A stretch of DNA of 64,000 bases from Anodontia alba (Eukaryota > Mollusca > Bivalvia > Lucinida > Lucinidae): contig OZ024827.1 in NCBI GenBank assembly GCA_964016985.1, positions 73,604,953 through 73,668,952 on the forward strand. Direction: 5' to 3'. Under the pieces are notes generated by a model. That model ran no database searches. It was given only the letters and a program-made list of their open reading frames with translations, and was not told the origin of the DNA. Positions within the stretch are counted from its first letter, which is position 1. Each line of letters starts with the position of its first letter. The translations under genes were made by a program, and so were the position numbers. This document shows, piece after piece, positions 1 through 9,757 of the stretch.

Positions 1-2300
1 GAGCTACACCTTTTTGCAGCTTCTCTTCTGTTGGAGCACCCTTTGCCATGTCATCAGCAAAGAGGAACTCGTCTAGCACCTCTGTCTGCACCTTGGACTT
101 GGCTTGCAACCTTCTTAAGTTGAAAAGCTTCCCATCAAAGCGATACCTAATAGGGATACCATTGTCACCATCCTGGAAAGCAGCTGTGAGCATGGAAGAG
201 AACATCATAACATCATGCTGAACAGAGTTGGGGCTAGTACACAGCTTTGCTTGACACCATTTGTCACAGGGAATGGATCAGAAAACTCATCATCGTTTTG
301 GACCCGTGCAAGCATATCATCGTGGAACTGCCTCACCATTGCTATAAACGTTGTCGGACAGCCAAACTTAGCCAAAATTTTCCAAAGACCCTCACGACTG
401 ACTGTATCAAATGCTTTGGTAAGGTCAACAAATGTTCCTGGCATTTCTCTTGAAGCTGCCTTGCTGTGAAGATCATGTCAATTGTTCCTCTGTCCTTTCT
501 GAATCCACACTGGCTTTCTGGTAGAAGCACTGCCTGTTCAAGGTGTTCATTCAGTCGATTAAGTAGAACTCTTGCAAGGACCTTCCTAGCATTTGACAAT
601 AAAGAGCTGCCACGATGGCTATCACACAACTGAGGATTCCCTTTCCGTTTGAATGGGTGGATATTTGATGCATCCTTGAATTCTTGAGGGATGGCTTCTT
701 TTCTCCACATAGTGTGAAATAACTCTGTCATCTTCTTTGCAACTGGAGTTCTTCCTGCTTCGTAGATCTCAGCAGGTATTGTAGCTGATCTTGGAGCCTT
801 GCCAGATGACAATTTTTTTTGCTTTCATTGTTTCAGAGACGGTTGGGAACTCATCAAGCAGCAGATTACATTCCACCTGTGGTAGTCTGTTGATAGCGTC
901 ATCATTGATAGATGATGGCCGATTAAGAACACTATCAAAGTGCTCAGTCCATCTTTTCAAGATAACCTCTTTGTCAGTCAGAAGACTACTTGCATCTGCA
1001 CTGAGAAGAGGGGTGGTTCCTGAGCTCTGAGGACCATACACTGTCTTTAGCGCAGCCAAAAACTTCATATCCTTTCTATGTGAAAAGTACTGGATTTGAT
1101 CAGCCTTACTGCTCAGCCAGGAGTCTTGCACATCTCTGAGCCTAGTCTGGACTGTCTTGCATATAACTGAATATGCCGCCTTATCGGATACTGAGCTGGT
1201 ATCACTATGGCATGTCTTGTGTTTTTCGTGTTTCTCTTCAAGGAGTCCCTGGATTTCTTCGTCATTCTCGTCAAACCAGTCTTGGTGATTACGAAAAACT
1301 GGTCCTAGGGAATCCATTGCTGAAGAGTGGACTGTGTCTCCGAAGACTGTCCAGTTCTCTTCTGGATCATCTGAAGTGAGATCCATTGCATCTAATCGGC
1401 TGCAGATATCATTGATGAAGGCTTGCCTCTTGCTGTCTTGTTTCAGCTTAGAGACATCCAGTCTCCTTGGCATTTTCTTGCCTTGTGGTCGCCGTGCTGG
1501 CTGAATGCGCAGGTTGAGTTTGCTGACAACAATCCTGTGATCTGTCCAGCAGTCTGCACCACACACAGTCTTTGTCACTCTGATATCCTGTCTGTCCTTC
1601 CTTCGTACTATGACATAATCATTGAGATGCCAGTGTTTGGAGTGAGGATGCATCCATGACGTCTTGTTGCGAGTTGGCAGACGGAAGACTGTGTTAGTGA
1701 TCAGCAGTTCATGCTCTGCATACTTCTTCAAAAGGAGGAGGCCATTGCTGTTGCACTTTCCTATTCTTTCAGTCCCAATCACTCCTTCCCAGGTTTGGTG
1801 GTCTGTGCCCACTCTAGTAATGAAGTCTCCCAGGAGGATGAGTTTGTCTGTCCAGGGTGTAGCAGAAATACCAGAATCCAGATCATCATAGAACTTGTCT
1901 TTGACCTCATCTGGGTTGGTCATTGTGGGTGCATAGGTACTTACAATAGTTGCATGCCTCTTACCAGATAAGGGAAGTCATCAGGCGGTCATTTATGCCT
2001 TTTGGAAGTCCTGAGAACTTGCCGACAAGGTGTAATTTGATGGAGAAACCTACTCCTGCGTCATACCGCTCTTCTTTCTTGCGTCCACTCCAGAAGAAAG
2101 TGTAGCCAGCACCAACTTCTTTTAATAGCCCATCCTCTGCAAGGCGAGTCTCACTCAGAGCTGCAATCTCGACTTTGTACCGATCAAGTTCTCTACCAAC
2201 TAGAGCTGTTCTACGTTATGGCCTGTCTGAGCCAGCACTGTCCATTAAGGTGCGCAAATTCCATGCGCCGATTTTCAAAGGTATCACTTTTATCTTCTTC
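1..2300 (-). pseudogene. Decayed RTE-like LINE ORF2 (endonuclease + reverse transcriptase), 3' end beyond window
   Basis: Read on the minus strand, this is one LINE polyprotein broken by frameshifts and stops. From the N-terminus it shows GAWNLRTL near 2250 and SETRLAE near 2140 (endonuclease metal-binding blocks), GDF near 1830, WTDHRIV near 1540, then reverse-transcriptase blocks: AFDTVSREG near 400, NGVKQSCVLAPTLF near 225 and FADDMAKG near 50. The last is the catalytic YXDD-type box and is intact. Breaks are visible as an in-frame TAA after SDRP (near 2216), a break between about 1920 and 1970, and frame changes near 790 and 450. The motif style is that of the RTE clade, whose endonuclease was co-opted in ruminant BCNT proteins; the clade call is tentative. 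The C-terminus, 3' UTR and tail lie left of base 1. It sits in or beyond the last visible intron of the fibrinogen-related gene and is surely non-functional. Confidence 0.85.
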
Positions 2301-3340
2301 TTTCTTGCTCGACCGCTAAATGGGATCCCCGCTGATCGCGGTTAACCAGCCAGGGATTTTGAAGCAGGCAGTTGTTTAGGGCACCTTTTCTAGCCCCTTC
2401 CCCATGCTAAGGGGGTGAGCAGTGCGACTCTAAAACGGTCTGCTTAGTCACTCAGTTCGGCTGCCGAATTCCCCATTCTGCTTCATTCTTGAGGAAAGCG
2501 ACCATATAGAACCAAGCCGCCTGTGTGCAGGTCCGCAACTACAGCTTCCTCACCTGCTGCTTCGCCGCTCGCACATCGCCACAGGGCTCTTTGTGTGACT
2601 TGCATATGTGTGGTTGCTGTTGCTGTGTTTATATGATTAAGATGACATGCGCTGTGAATTGGATTATAGTGAGGGAAAGGCGCGCAGAGTCAACCTCACT
2701 CTCTCGTCCTGACCTAGCTGGATCCAGAGGCAAGACAGTGTCAAGACATCTGGAGCTAAGCCCGGGTGCAGTGGATGACCATGACTTCTGTTGTGCCTTG
2801 TCATGCTCTCCATGCTCCACAACATGCTGCTGCATCGCCATTTGGGCCATTGAATCAGTGAGATGATTCCTTCCGCCCCAGTTACCGAAGCAGACTTTAC
2901 ATAGCTGGAACAGGCAAATCCAGATTGGATACTACAGAATGTATGAATGAAGAGCAAAGGCCTGGGTGATACTTTGCGTATGCGCAGGATGATCTAAATC
3001 CGCTTATTTTGCATGCTTATTATGTCATCCTGTTATTCAGTCGGCATCCCAAGAACTTCAGACCAAATTCTAGTATACTATGTTGGTTTTTAAATTGAGG
3101 GCGGTATGAGGTGTTACGCTTAACACTTCGGGTAAATTGTTCAGCAGAAGACATTTTGCAATATCTTTTTTTCCAGACTTGAAACAAGATTTGACATTTT
3201 ATGCAAGTTCTCTACAATGGAGACAGTTTGCATGAAATAACAAATCCTGTGTTCTGGCAAAAATAAGAAAACTATCACCAATATTTCGTCTGGTGAATTA
3301 ACCCAGAGTGTGCTATAGGTTAAGGGATTGATATATTTAC
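2301..3340. other. No gene seen; probable LINE 5' flank, then unassigned intron
   Basis: 2300-2960 is GC-richer than its surroundings and continues directly from the endonuclease start of the decayed LINE, so part of it is probably the 5' UTR of that element. Open frames of 70-113 codons on both strands overlap each other and match nothing I recognise. 2960-3340 is AT-rich, with no recognised feature before the exon at 3341. Confidence 0.4.
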
Positions 3341-3437
3341 CTATCCAATATTCTCCAGCACTAGAACCAAATCCATTTTTATAGGCATCCCAGTTTTGAT
3401 AAAAATCAACTGATCCGTCTAATCGTCTCTGTATAAC
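3341..3437 (-). CDS. Fibrinogen-related protein, exon 3 (fibrinogen C-terminal domain, second part)
   Basis: A 97-nt exon on the minus strand between an acceptor (TTCGACAG at the right edge) and a donor (GTAAAT at 3335-3340). It translates as [20 protein letters not shown] followed by [12 protein letters not shown]. This is the classic second block of fibrinogen C-terminal domains (W-T-V-I-Q-R-R, D-F-Y-x-N-W, Y-x-x-G-F-G, G-E-Y-W-I/L-G). It starts in phase 0, which fits the phase-0 end of exon 2 and rebuilds the hallmark WTVIQRR across the junction. It ends in phase 1 at the G of W-I-G. Later exons, with the calcium site and the C-terminal recognition pocket, are not in the window and should lie left of base 1. 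Whether the gene is intact therefore cannot be judged. Confidence 0.88.
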
Positions 3438-3543
3438 CTGTCGAATTACAAAACAGATATACGTACTTATTGAATTAATCAGAATATTGTTGCGAACCGC
3501 GGGTTAGCAGCGTCTGTAGGACTTCTCCACAGCAATATAAACG

Positions 3544-3592
3544 CGGGGGTGGGGGGCGGGGAGGGGGGAAGGGGAGGGGAGGGGGTGGTGGA
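3544..3592 (+). repeat. G-rich low-complexity tract
   Basis: Nearly all bases are G, with isolated T, C and A breaking runs of three to six G. It meets the pattern for several adjacent G-quadruplexes. It lies about 100 bp upstream, in gene sense, of exon 3. Confidence 0.7.
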
Positions 3593-4135
3593 ACTAAAGA
3601 TGGCTACACAGCGAAAGCCCCAACCGCCTTACCGAAACGCTATACTTAGAGTCTAGGTCTCGCTTGAGGGGTATAGTGAGTCTCAGGTGAAAAAAAAAGT
3701 GACAGTGTAAAGTAGCACTATATTCTATTCTGTTCTGTACCAAGTGCCAATATCCTATTCTATTCTGTATTTCAGGGAGTGAAAACGAGAAACAAGTCAA
3801 TGTGGAAATAAAATAACTTTATCCTTTAATGATGCAAACATAAAATATATGATAACAATATGAGCTCTTTGTTATGATTTTTGACTAGCGTTGCATCAAG
3901 CACAAATATGGACTGCTAAATAAAATCATTCTATGGACGGTTTGACATACACTATGAATAAAATGACATGACCTGACGGCGGCAGGGATAGCAAAACTAG
4001 TCAAGGCTAAATGACAGTAAACAGCGCAATTTTTTGAAAAAAATACCAAAAGCAAGTTTCCTATTTTACATCCTCAAAATTAACCCCTCTAATAAAATGT
4101 ATAAATTTTGACCGAAAAGTTGCTGCTTTAAAATA

Positions 4136-4163
4136 GAAGAAGAAGAAGAAGAAGAAGAAGAAG
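4136..4163 (+). repeat. GAA/TTC microsatellite
   Basis: About nine uninterrupted GAA triplets followed by an A run. It lies in an intron of the minus-strand gene, where it reads as TTC. Confidence 0.9.
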
Positions 4164-4688
4164 AAAAAAAAACTTCGGAAATTAAAATAAATCCAAATTC
4201 GCAGCAAAAATAAACGTGACTTTCGCTAACCAAAGCTAATCCGAGACTGAATCGGGAATCCCAAGAAATTGTTTATATAATCCCGGGCCCCCGTTCCCAA
4301 ACCCAGAAGATTTTACAACGGGTTCCCCGAACCTAAGCAGATTCTTTCTGGGAAATTGGTATTCCCGGACAGAAACCGCAAGGGAATGGCCGCCCCCCCC
4401 CCTCCCACCCCCCACCAGGTGGAACATCTCCGGCCCGCCATCTTTGATTTGCCAATAAAAAACCACCCCAGTACCCATCCTCAACCGGCAAACATAAAAC
4501 CGTCCTGAATGAAATCCCCCAAGCAACTACTACCAAAACGACCCCAAAACAATAAACTTCATGACTGCCATAACTAGAAAACCCTTTATGGCACCGATTG
4601 CATGGAATTCATTGTGAAGTTCAGCTCGACAGGTCCGTGATGACTCTGCTGTCCCAACAGCCACGCTTCATCGATCAAACACAGGCTC

Positions 4689-5676
4689 TTCGCAACTCCG
4701 ACCAATTATAGACTATTGATTCACGAACAAATCTTTACTATAATTCTTTTCTACCCTCTACTGTGAGGGCTTGGAACAGTCTACCGGCCGAAGTGAAACA
4801 ATCTCAAACAACACTCTTTTAAATACTACTTTAACAAAAACAAAACACCTGTCCCCAAATATTATTATTCTAAAAATAGAAAAGCCCAAATTCTCCATAC
4901 TAGATTACGAACGAACTGTAGCTCATTGAACTTGGACCTATTTTTAAAAGGTATAACTGACTCGCTTATGTGTAGATGTGGTAGTATTGAGAACTCACAA
5001 CACTTCTTCTTCCACTGTCCTTACTATCAGCAGCAGAGAAACGCACTTCTGAATGTGGTTTCTACCTATCATAGACCTACTCTTGATCTTCTTCTGTACG
5101 GGGATTCCTCTTTATCATATGATGTAAATATGTTAATTTTTGAAAACATTCACCGGTTTATATTGAATTGTAAACGTTTTTCATGAGATGTTTCAAATAC
5201 TGATATGGTCATGCGATTGCTTTACTACAGTTATCCGTTGCAAACGGTATTATATTCCATATTGGATGCCGGGTGCCCCGACCCCTCAATCCCAATTTCA
5301 CACCTACCCCCCTCCCATCTCCCCCCCTTCTACCCCTCCACCTCACCGCTCCTTGTCTTGTCCACTTACATTTTCTTAACCTTTGCTAACCTCAAAATGC
5401 TTTATAGGAAATGATTACTATTTGGTGTAAAACTTTACATCAGATTTTCATCATTTATCACCCAAACATGTAAAAACCACACTTATTGTTAATTATCACT
5501 ACATAATGTTACTTGCTCTAACGTATCTTGCTCGAAATTCGCCATTATGCATACATGTAGATTGTTTGTGGGAGAGGAACTATATAAGTACTTGTGCTTT
5601 CGTTCTAATCCCAATTTGTATAATGACTTGCGTCATGTTGTAATGATAGTTATGTTACAATAAAATATGTTTAAAC
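4689..5676 (+). mobile_element. 5'-truncated LINE, C-terminal end of reverse transcriptase plus 3' UTR, flanked by 13-bp target duplication
   Basis: The insert is bounded by an identical 13-bp direct repeat (CAAACACAGGCTC at 4676-4688 and 5677-5689), the signature of target-primed reverse transcription. The left part encodes a degenerate LINE C-terminus in the plus frames: YYNSFLPSTVRAWNSLPAEV near 4737-4796, then an open stretch 4926-5186 with CRCGSIENSQHFFFHC, the C-terminal zinc motif common in CR1/Jockey/I-type LINEs. The 3' UTR, about 490 bp, contains a CT-rich patch at 5270-5340 and ends near an AATAAA-like CAATAAAAT at about 5659. The clade is not determinable from so little. The coding part has stops, so it is a dead copy. 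Confidence 0.8.
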
Positions 5677-5689
5677 CAAACACAGGCTC

Positions 5690-5965
5690 CCACAATTCCA
5701 TGCTTACACACCAAAACAACGGACGACAGTGACAACAACATGCCACGATCTGTACAATGTTTGTGATCAAAACAGCTTATTAACAGCACATAATGGACCA
5801 AACCAACTTGCAAAAGAAAGACAATCACATTGTTCAAGAAGGCTACGAATGACAAGCTTGCATCCTTCAGAATAATCAAGTACCGATTGTGCACCACCAA
5901 AATGTGCAAACAGCCGATCCGCGAACCAAGAAGAAAATTGTAACACAGGAAACTGGGTCACTACA
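5690..5965. other. Unassigned; minus strand partly open
   Basis: Removing the LINE insert at 4689-5676 joins this stretch to 4560-4688. The minus strand then has protein-like composition in places (64 open codons ending near 5767), but also stops at the far side. I do not recognise it. It could be an older, decayed element that received the LINE. Confidence 0.3.
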
Positions 5966-6231
5966 CATCACGAAAACACGCCTATGTAATTTTGACCCCC
6001 TTTAGCCCCACTTTTATATAGTAAAACTGGGGTTTACAGGTGTACATTGTTTTTCTTATTTCTGCTCATAAACATAGATTGTGAGTATTCGTTAAAACCC
6101 CCTCGTCGAGGCGGTTCTAACGAGTACCCACAATCTATGTTTTGAACAGAAATATGAAAAACATATCAGAGTTTTTTTATCTGAAAATTTTCAATTTTTA
6201 GAGGTGAAATTTTTTATATGTTTTCGTAATG
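5966..6231 (+). mobile_element. Palindrome-core MITE family, copy 1
   Basis: Ends are inverted: CATCACGAAAACACGCCTAT at the left and a reverse-complement GTTTTCGTAATG at the right. The middle carries a long hairpin near 6067-6145 whose arms contain ACAATCTATG and its complement around CGTCGAGG. The left arm of this copy has drifted. Flanking duplications are not clear. Confidence 0.8.
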
Positions 6232-6542
6232 AATGCATATAGATCTATGCCTTCCTGAGGAGATTAGATTCTTTTTATGCAGTTGTACCATAAAATTCTC
6301 CGTCCACTTTTTTAGAAAGTATCCGTTGTTCAATACTGTATTGAAGAAGCCGCTTAAATGACAAAAATGATTAATGCCATACTAAAAATTCATTCAATAC
6401 ACAATCTACCTCCTGATGGAAGTTCCTTACACACTTTCAATATTTCAACGTTTGATTTGTACATAACAGTTCAACACATTAAACATTACTTGTAATTCGT
6501 CATTTAAATAACACCCATTAAAATGTATCATATCATCATCAG
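6232..6542. other. No feature seen
   Basis: AT-rich DNA between two inverted-repeat elements. No open frame or repeat that I recognise. Confidence 0.5.
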
Positions 6543-6705
6543 GCCCCGCGGTCATATTACTTTTTTCATGCTCAACTCAGTTGAGCATGAGCTTTTCTCT
6601 GCTAATAAATATAAAAATGCCAACATTAGTTGGCATTTTCCTATTTATTAGAAGAGAAAATTTCATGCTCAGCTATGTTTTGCAAGGAAGAATTTGCAAT
6701 TGTTA
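6543..6705 (+). mobile_element. Double-hairpin element, copy 1 (partial)
   Basis: Two palindromes in series: a 25-bp perfect one at 6566-6590 (TCATGCTCAACT and its complement) and a 50-bp near-perfect one at 6602-6651 built on CTAATAAATA...TATTTATTAG. The same arrangement and spacing recur at 23849-24090, where the terminal inverted repeat is complete. This copy lacks the right end. Confidence 0.75.
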
Positions 6706-7635
6706 TGCATATTTAGAACTGTTATGCATATTCTGAATGCTTATTCAGAATGCATGTTTAGTTTGTTTTTAGAGCAATCTATATTTTGCATATATGTTTA
6801 GTATACCATATTTTATGCCTTTTTGTCATTGACTTAAAACTTTCTACTGTCAACAATGTTCTCATTATCTTTGGGAGCTAAGGGTGCAGAGTATACGTTC
6901 TGACGGCCCGGACGGAATGGCGAATAAAAGTACCAATGCACCCAATTCTAATTTCATTTTATTTAAGCAAATAATTATTTGTTTTAAGTCACACAGCAGC
7001 AATTCTCTTTGACAACTTAACACTTACAACGCTATGGGAAAACAAATTGGTGACATTTTTCTTATTGTTTCCCCCAGAAAACAGGATTTGACATGTCCAT
7101 TGGAGACAATTTGCTTGAAATGTCAAATTGTTTTCTGAAAAAAAAAACAAAAACAAAAAACAAAAAAAAACAAAAAACAAAAAAAAAACAAAAAAAAAAA
7201 AAACAAAAAACAAAACAAAAAAAAACAACAAAAAAAAAAACACAACAGTCCAAAATGTTTTCTGCTAAATAATTTACCCAGTGTTAAGCGTTAATGCGAT
7301 ACCAATATTTTTTTTATAGTTTTGATGCTTGTGCAGTCTCAGTATCCAGAAATAATTCACATGAATTCACCAGTTTTGGAGACAACTCAGTGTTTTCACT
7401 GTCCGTTTGAAGACCTTTTGGATCTTTTGCTAACCACAGAGTATCCTGCGAAGTCCGCACAGTCTGGTCTGATCTGATCTGAATTTTTGCTTGACGCACA
7501 TGCATTCTTGGAGAAAATGCTGTGTCCCGGCTCAATTGTTATTACAAAGACACACACACAAAGAAACAAAAAAACAAAAAACAAAAACAAAACAACAAAA
7601 AACAAAACAAACTGTCTAATTTAGTATAATAACAG
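6706..7635. repeat. Simple-repeat-rich intron with a fragment of an inverted-repeat element
   Basis: 7138-7245 and 7560-7612 are almost pure A/C tracts in CAAA-like units. 7405-7535 matches the right half of the element complete at 9219-9452 (hairpin-like sequence around GTCTGATC, then CTTGACGCACATGCATTCTT and AAAATGCTGTGTCCC). No gene. Open frames on the minus strand over the A/C tracts are poly-Phe artefacts. Confidence 0.6.
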
Positions 7636-8053
7636 CCAAGCGGGCACATGCCGTTTATATAACGTTGTATCAATGTCGATGCCGCAACATCAGGGCCCAA
7701 TTGCTCAAAGCGTCGTTAACGAGCTCGTTAAGGCTCATTTCGTTTACTGTTTTAGCGGATTCAATATACAATATTCTGATATTTTTGCCGAAAAAATGTG
7801 AGTAGCTTTCTCACATTTTTTCAGCAAAAAAAAAATTCAGCACATTTGCATATCACTCAATGTAAATTTTAACGAATCGTTAACTAACCATGTCGTTAGC
7901 TTTGAACAACTGGGCCCAGGACTAACACAACTTCGCATACATATGATACAACATCATAAGGTTTATATTTAACTTCCATGAACATCGAAGCAACGTCATT
8001 ACATTGCAGCGACACAGATGCGACGTTGTTTGAACGTTGCGTACCCGCTGCGT
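7636..8053. mobile_element. AGCGGGCAC...GTRCCCGCT inverted-repeat element (interrupted by a nested MITE)
   Basis: The left end, AGCGGGCACATG near 7639, and the right end, GCGTACCCGCTGCG near 8039-8053, are inverted relative to each other. Both run inward into AACGTTG/CAACGTC words. The same end occurs complete at 27159-27245 and singly near 22345-22388 and 25742-25814. Removing the MITE at 7693-7917 leaves about 190 bp, in line with a short non-autonomous element. Confidence 0.65.
7693..7917. mobile_element. GGGCCC-terminated MITE, nested in 7636-8053
   Basis: 225 bp with terminal inverted repeats of about 19 bp: GGGCCCAATTGCTCAAAGC at the left and GCTTTGAACAACTGGGCCC at the right. Subterminal TTAACGA/TCGTTAA words are also inverted. 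An internal hairpin near 7789-7835 has AAAAAATGTGAG and its complement. There is no coding capacity, and no unambiguous target duplication. Confidence 0.85.
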
Positions 8054-8698
8054 GAGTGAATACATTTTTCTTTCACCATAGAGCAATTAATATTTCAAAA
8101 TTTGATTTAACGACACGTCAACCCTTGTAGGTCATTTTGTGCCGTCTCCCAGAGAAAGGTAGTTGCGGTCATGGTACCAAAGCCGTAATCCAAACTCATA
8201 AATCCATAAACGAATGACGAATCAGAATGTTCAGACCAACAGACATGGACCCCAGAATAAAGGGTGTAATCAGGCAGATATCAGCAAATATCAGTTGGAC
8301 GCCCCGGTGACGTAAGATACACGACACCTTTGCCTCACTCAACCACCCCCAAAATTGAGCATGTAAAAGTTTTATAACAACGGGGCCAGGTTGAATTTCC
8401 GCTAGTTTTGATAAGAGAGACAGGTGTGTGACTTCCTATTTAGTTTCCTAAAAAAACACCTAAAAAGTGATCTAAGCTAAAACCACCCTTTTTAGAGTTT
8501 ATATCATTTAAAAAGGGACAGGGGCTGAATCTATGTATACTTGTTTTAGGAAGGAGGCAAAACAATTTCAACAGTTGCCTCCCCTGGAAGTGTATTAATT
8601 CCTCTTAAAGGACTAATGTTATTATTGTTTCACACCACATAACAAAGTCATACATCATGACGTGGCTGGTCTTATAGAAATGAACTTTAATTTATGTA
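8054..8698. other. No gene or recognised repeat seen
   Basis: Moderately AT-rich intronic DNA without long open frames. Nothing supported. Confidence 0.5.
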
Positions 8699-8945
8699 GA
8701 TTTTATCGATATGTAACCGCCAGCAAATAACTCACAAACTGAATAAAGTCTGGAATATGAAAACACCATCAAATCACTCACAAACTGAATAAAGCCTGGA
8801 ATATGAAAACATCGCCAAATCACTCACAAACTGAATAAAGTCTGGAACATGAAAACATCGTCAAATCAATCACAAACTGAATTAAACCCAAAGGGCTATA
8901 TTCAGTTTGTGAGTGATTCGCCTGCGTTTACACATCGATAAAATC
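8699..8945. mobile_element. Foldback element with inner 46-bp tandem repeat
   Basis: Terminal inverted repeats of about 45 bp: ATTTTATCGATATGTAACCG at the left and CGTTTACACATCGATAAAAT at the right, both continuing inward into the ACTCACAAACTGAATA word. Between them the left arm sequence is tandemly repeated about 3.7 times (8725-8888) with a 46-bp period. The repeat unit therefore includes the inner part of the inverted repeat. Confidence 0.8.
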
Positions 8946-9218
8946 CATGAAAAGAAAAAAAAATCATTCATTATATACGTACTTTCAACTCGGGCATATT
9001 TTCATGAGTGACGGGGAATGAAAAAGCTTATTTTAGAAATCTACGCAAAGAAAATAATCCCAAGATTCTGCTTCAGCGTATTGATCGAAATGTAAATGCC
9101 ATTTTATTTTTTTCTCCCGACCAATCAAATTTTGCTAAATCAGTGAAAGGTTTTAAAGTTGGAATTATTCCAATGTGAATTCATACATTATTTAGCAATT
9201 CTATGAATTAAGAAATTG

Positions 9219-9452
9219 GAGCTTTGGCGCAGCATCTCCTACGAAATTGCTTGAGCGCCCTGCGAAGACTCAGATCAGCCTGCGCATCCGCGCAGTCTGA
9301 TTAGCGTCTTCGCTGGTCGCATTAAGATGCATTTGATCTTTGGCTATCTACAGACCACATGGCGAAGACTCTAATCAGACTGCGCGGATGCGCAGGCTGA
9401 TTAAAATCTTCGCTTGACGTACATGCAATCTTGTAGAAAATTTGTCCCTCGG
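9219..9452. mobile_element. GCACAGCAT-type MITE with two internal hairpins
   Basis: The left end has GCAGCATCTCCTACGAAATTG, the right end its near-inverse CAATCTTGTAGAAAATTTG. Two internal palindromes follow the pattern GCGAAGACT, then a TGCGCATCCGCGCA-like core, then AGTCTTCGC (9258-9315 and 9362-9416). Related copies are at 30262-30486 and, in half, at 7405-7535. The right end stops only about 20 bp from the splice donor of exon 2. Confidence 0.75.
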
Positions 9453-9474
9453 ATCATAAGAGTTTGAAACCTAC

Positions 9475-9614
9475 TGTCCAGACGTTGTTATCAGAATCAA
9501 TTTCACAGAAGGCGGACACTGAACGATTCTGTACACCGTATGGATAAATAGTGTAAGACCCACTCTGCCAGCTTGTGTCTACGGCTTCGGAACAGTTTCT
9601 AGGTTGCTGGATAA
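9475..9614 (-). CDS. Fibrinogen-related protein, exon 2 (start of fibrinogen C-terminal domain)
   Basis: A 140-nt exon on the minus strand. The acceptor is a pyrimidine tract ending TTTTTCCAG directly right of 9614, and the donor GTAGGT is at 9469-9474. With the single G from exon 1 it reads VIQQPRNCSEAVDTSWQSGS, YTIYPYGVQNRSVSAFCEID, SDNNVWT. This is the N-terminal block of a fibrinogen-related domain: P-R-N/D-C, S-G-x-Y-x-I-x-P, V-x-C-x-x-D/E, W-T. The two cysteines fit the first conserved disulphide. The exon ends in phase 0 and joins exon 3 to give WTVIQRR. The usual GGGW before TV is NNVW here, a departure from the family. Family role: secreted carbohydrate or pattern-recognition lectins, abundant in molluscs. 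The specific role is unknown. Confidence 0.88.
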
Positions 9615-9757
9615 CTGGAAAAACGAAAAGAATTTTCAATATATGTTTATACAATTTGTTTTAACCTGACGTTTCGTTAACAAGTCTATATACCCCTTTG
9701 ATCCATTTAATATATATTGAAATCAGGAGCAAACGTGTGCACTATAAGGCAAAATTA

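Larger units (their letters stand above)
3438..4675. other. Intron 2, left part: no gene; G-rich run and GAA microsatellite
   Basis: This holds a G-rich tract at 3544-3592 (many runs of 3-6 G, potentially quadruplex-forming), a GAA microsatellite at about 4136-4163 running into an A tract, and a stretch at 4255-4555 unusually rich in doubled and tripled bases, with two C runs near 4392. Open frames here are short and unrecognised. Confidence 0.5.

Noticed and set aside
2525..2957. Frames of 73-113 codons on both strands
   Set aside because: Mutually overlapping frames in a GC-richer patch adjoining the LINE 5' end. No recognisable motif.
4236..4536. Glycine-rich 96-codon minus-strand protein
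   Set aside because: Glycine runs come from the C tracts near 4392. No start context or domain.
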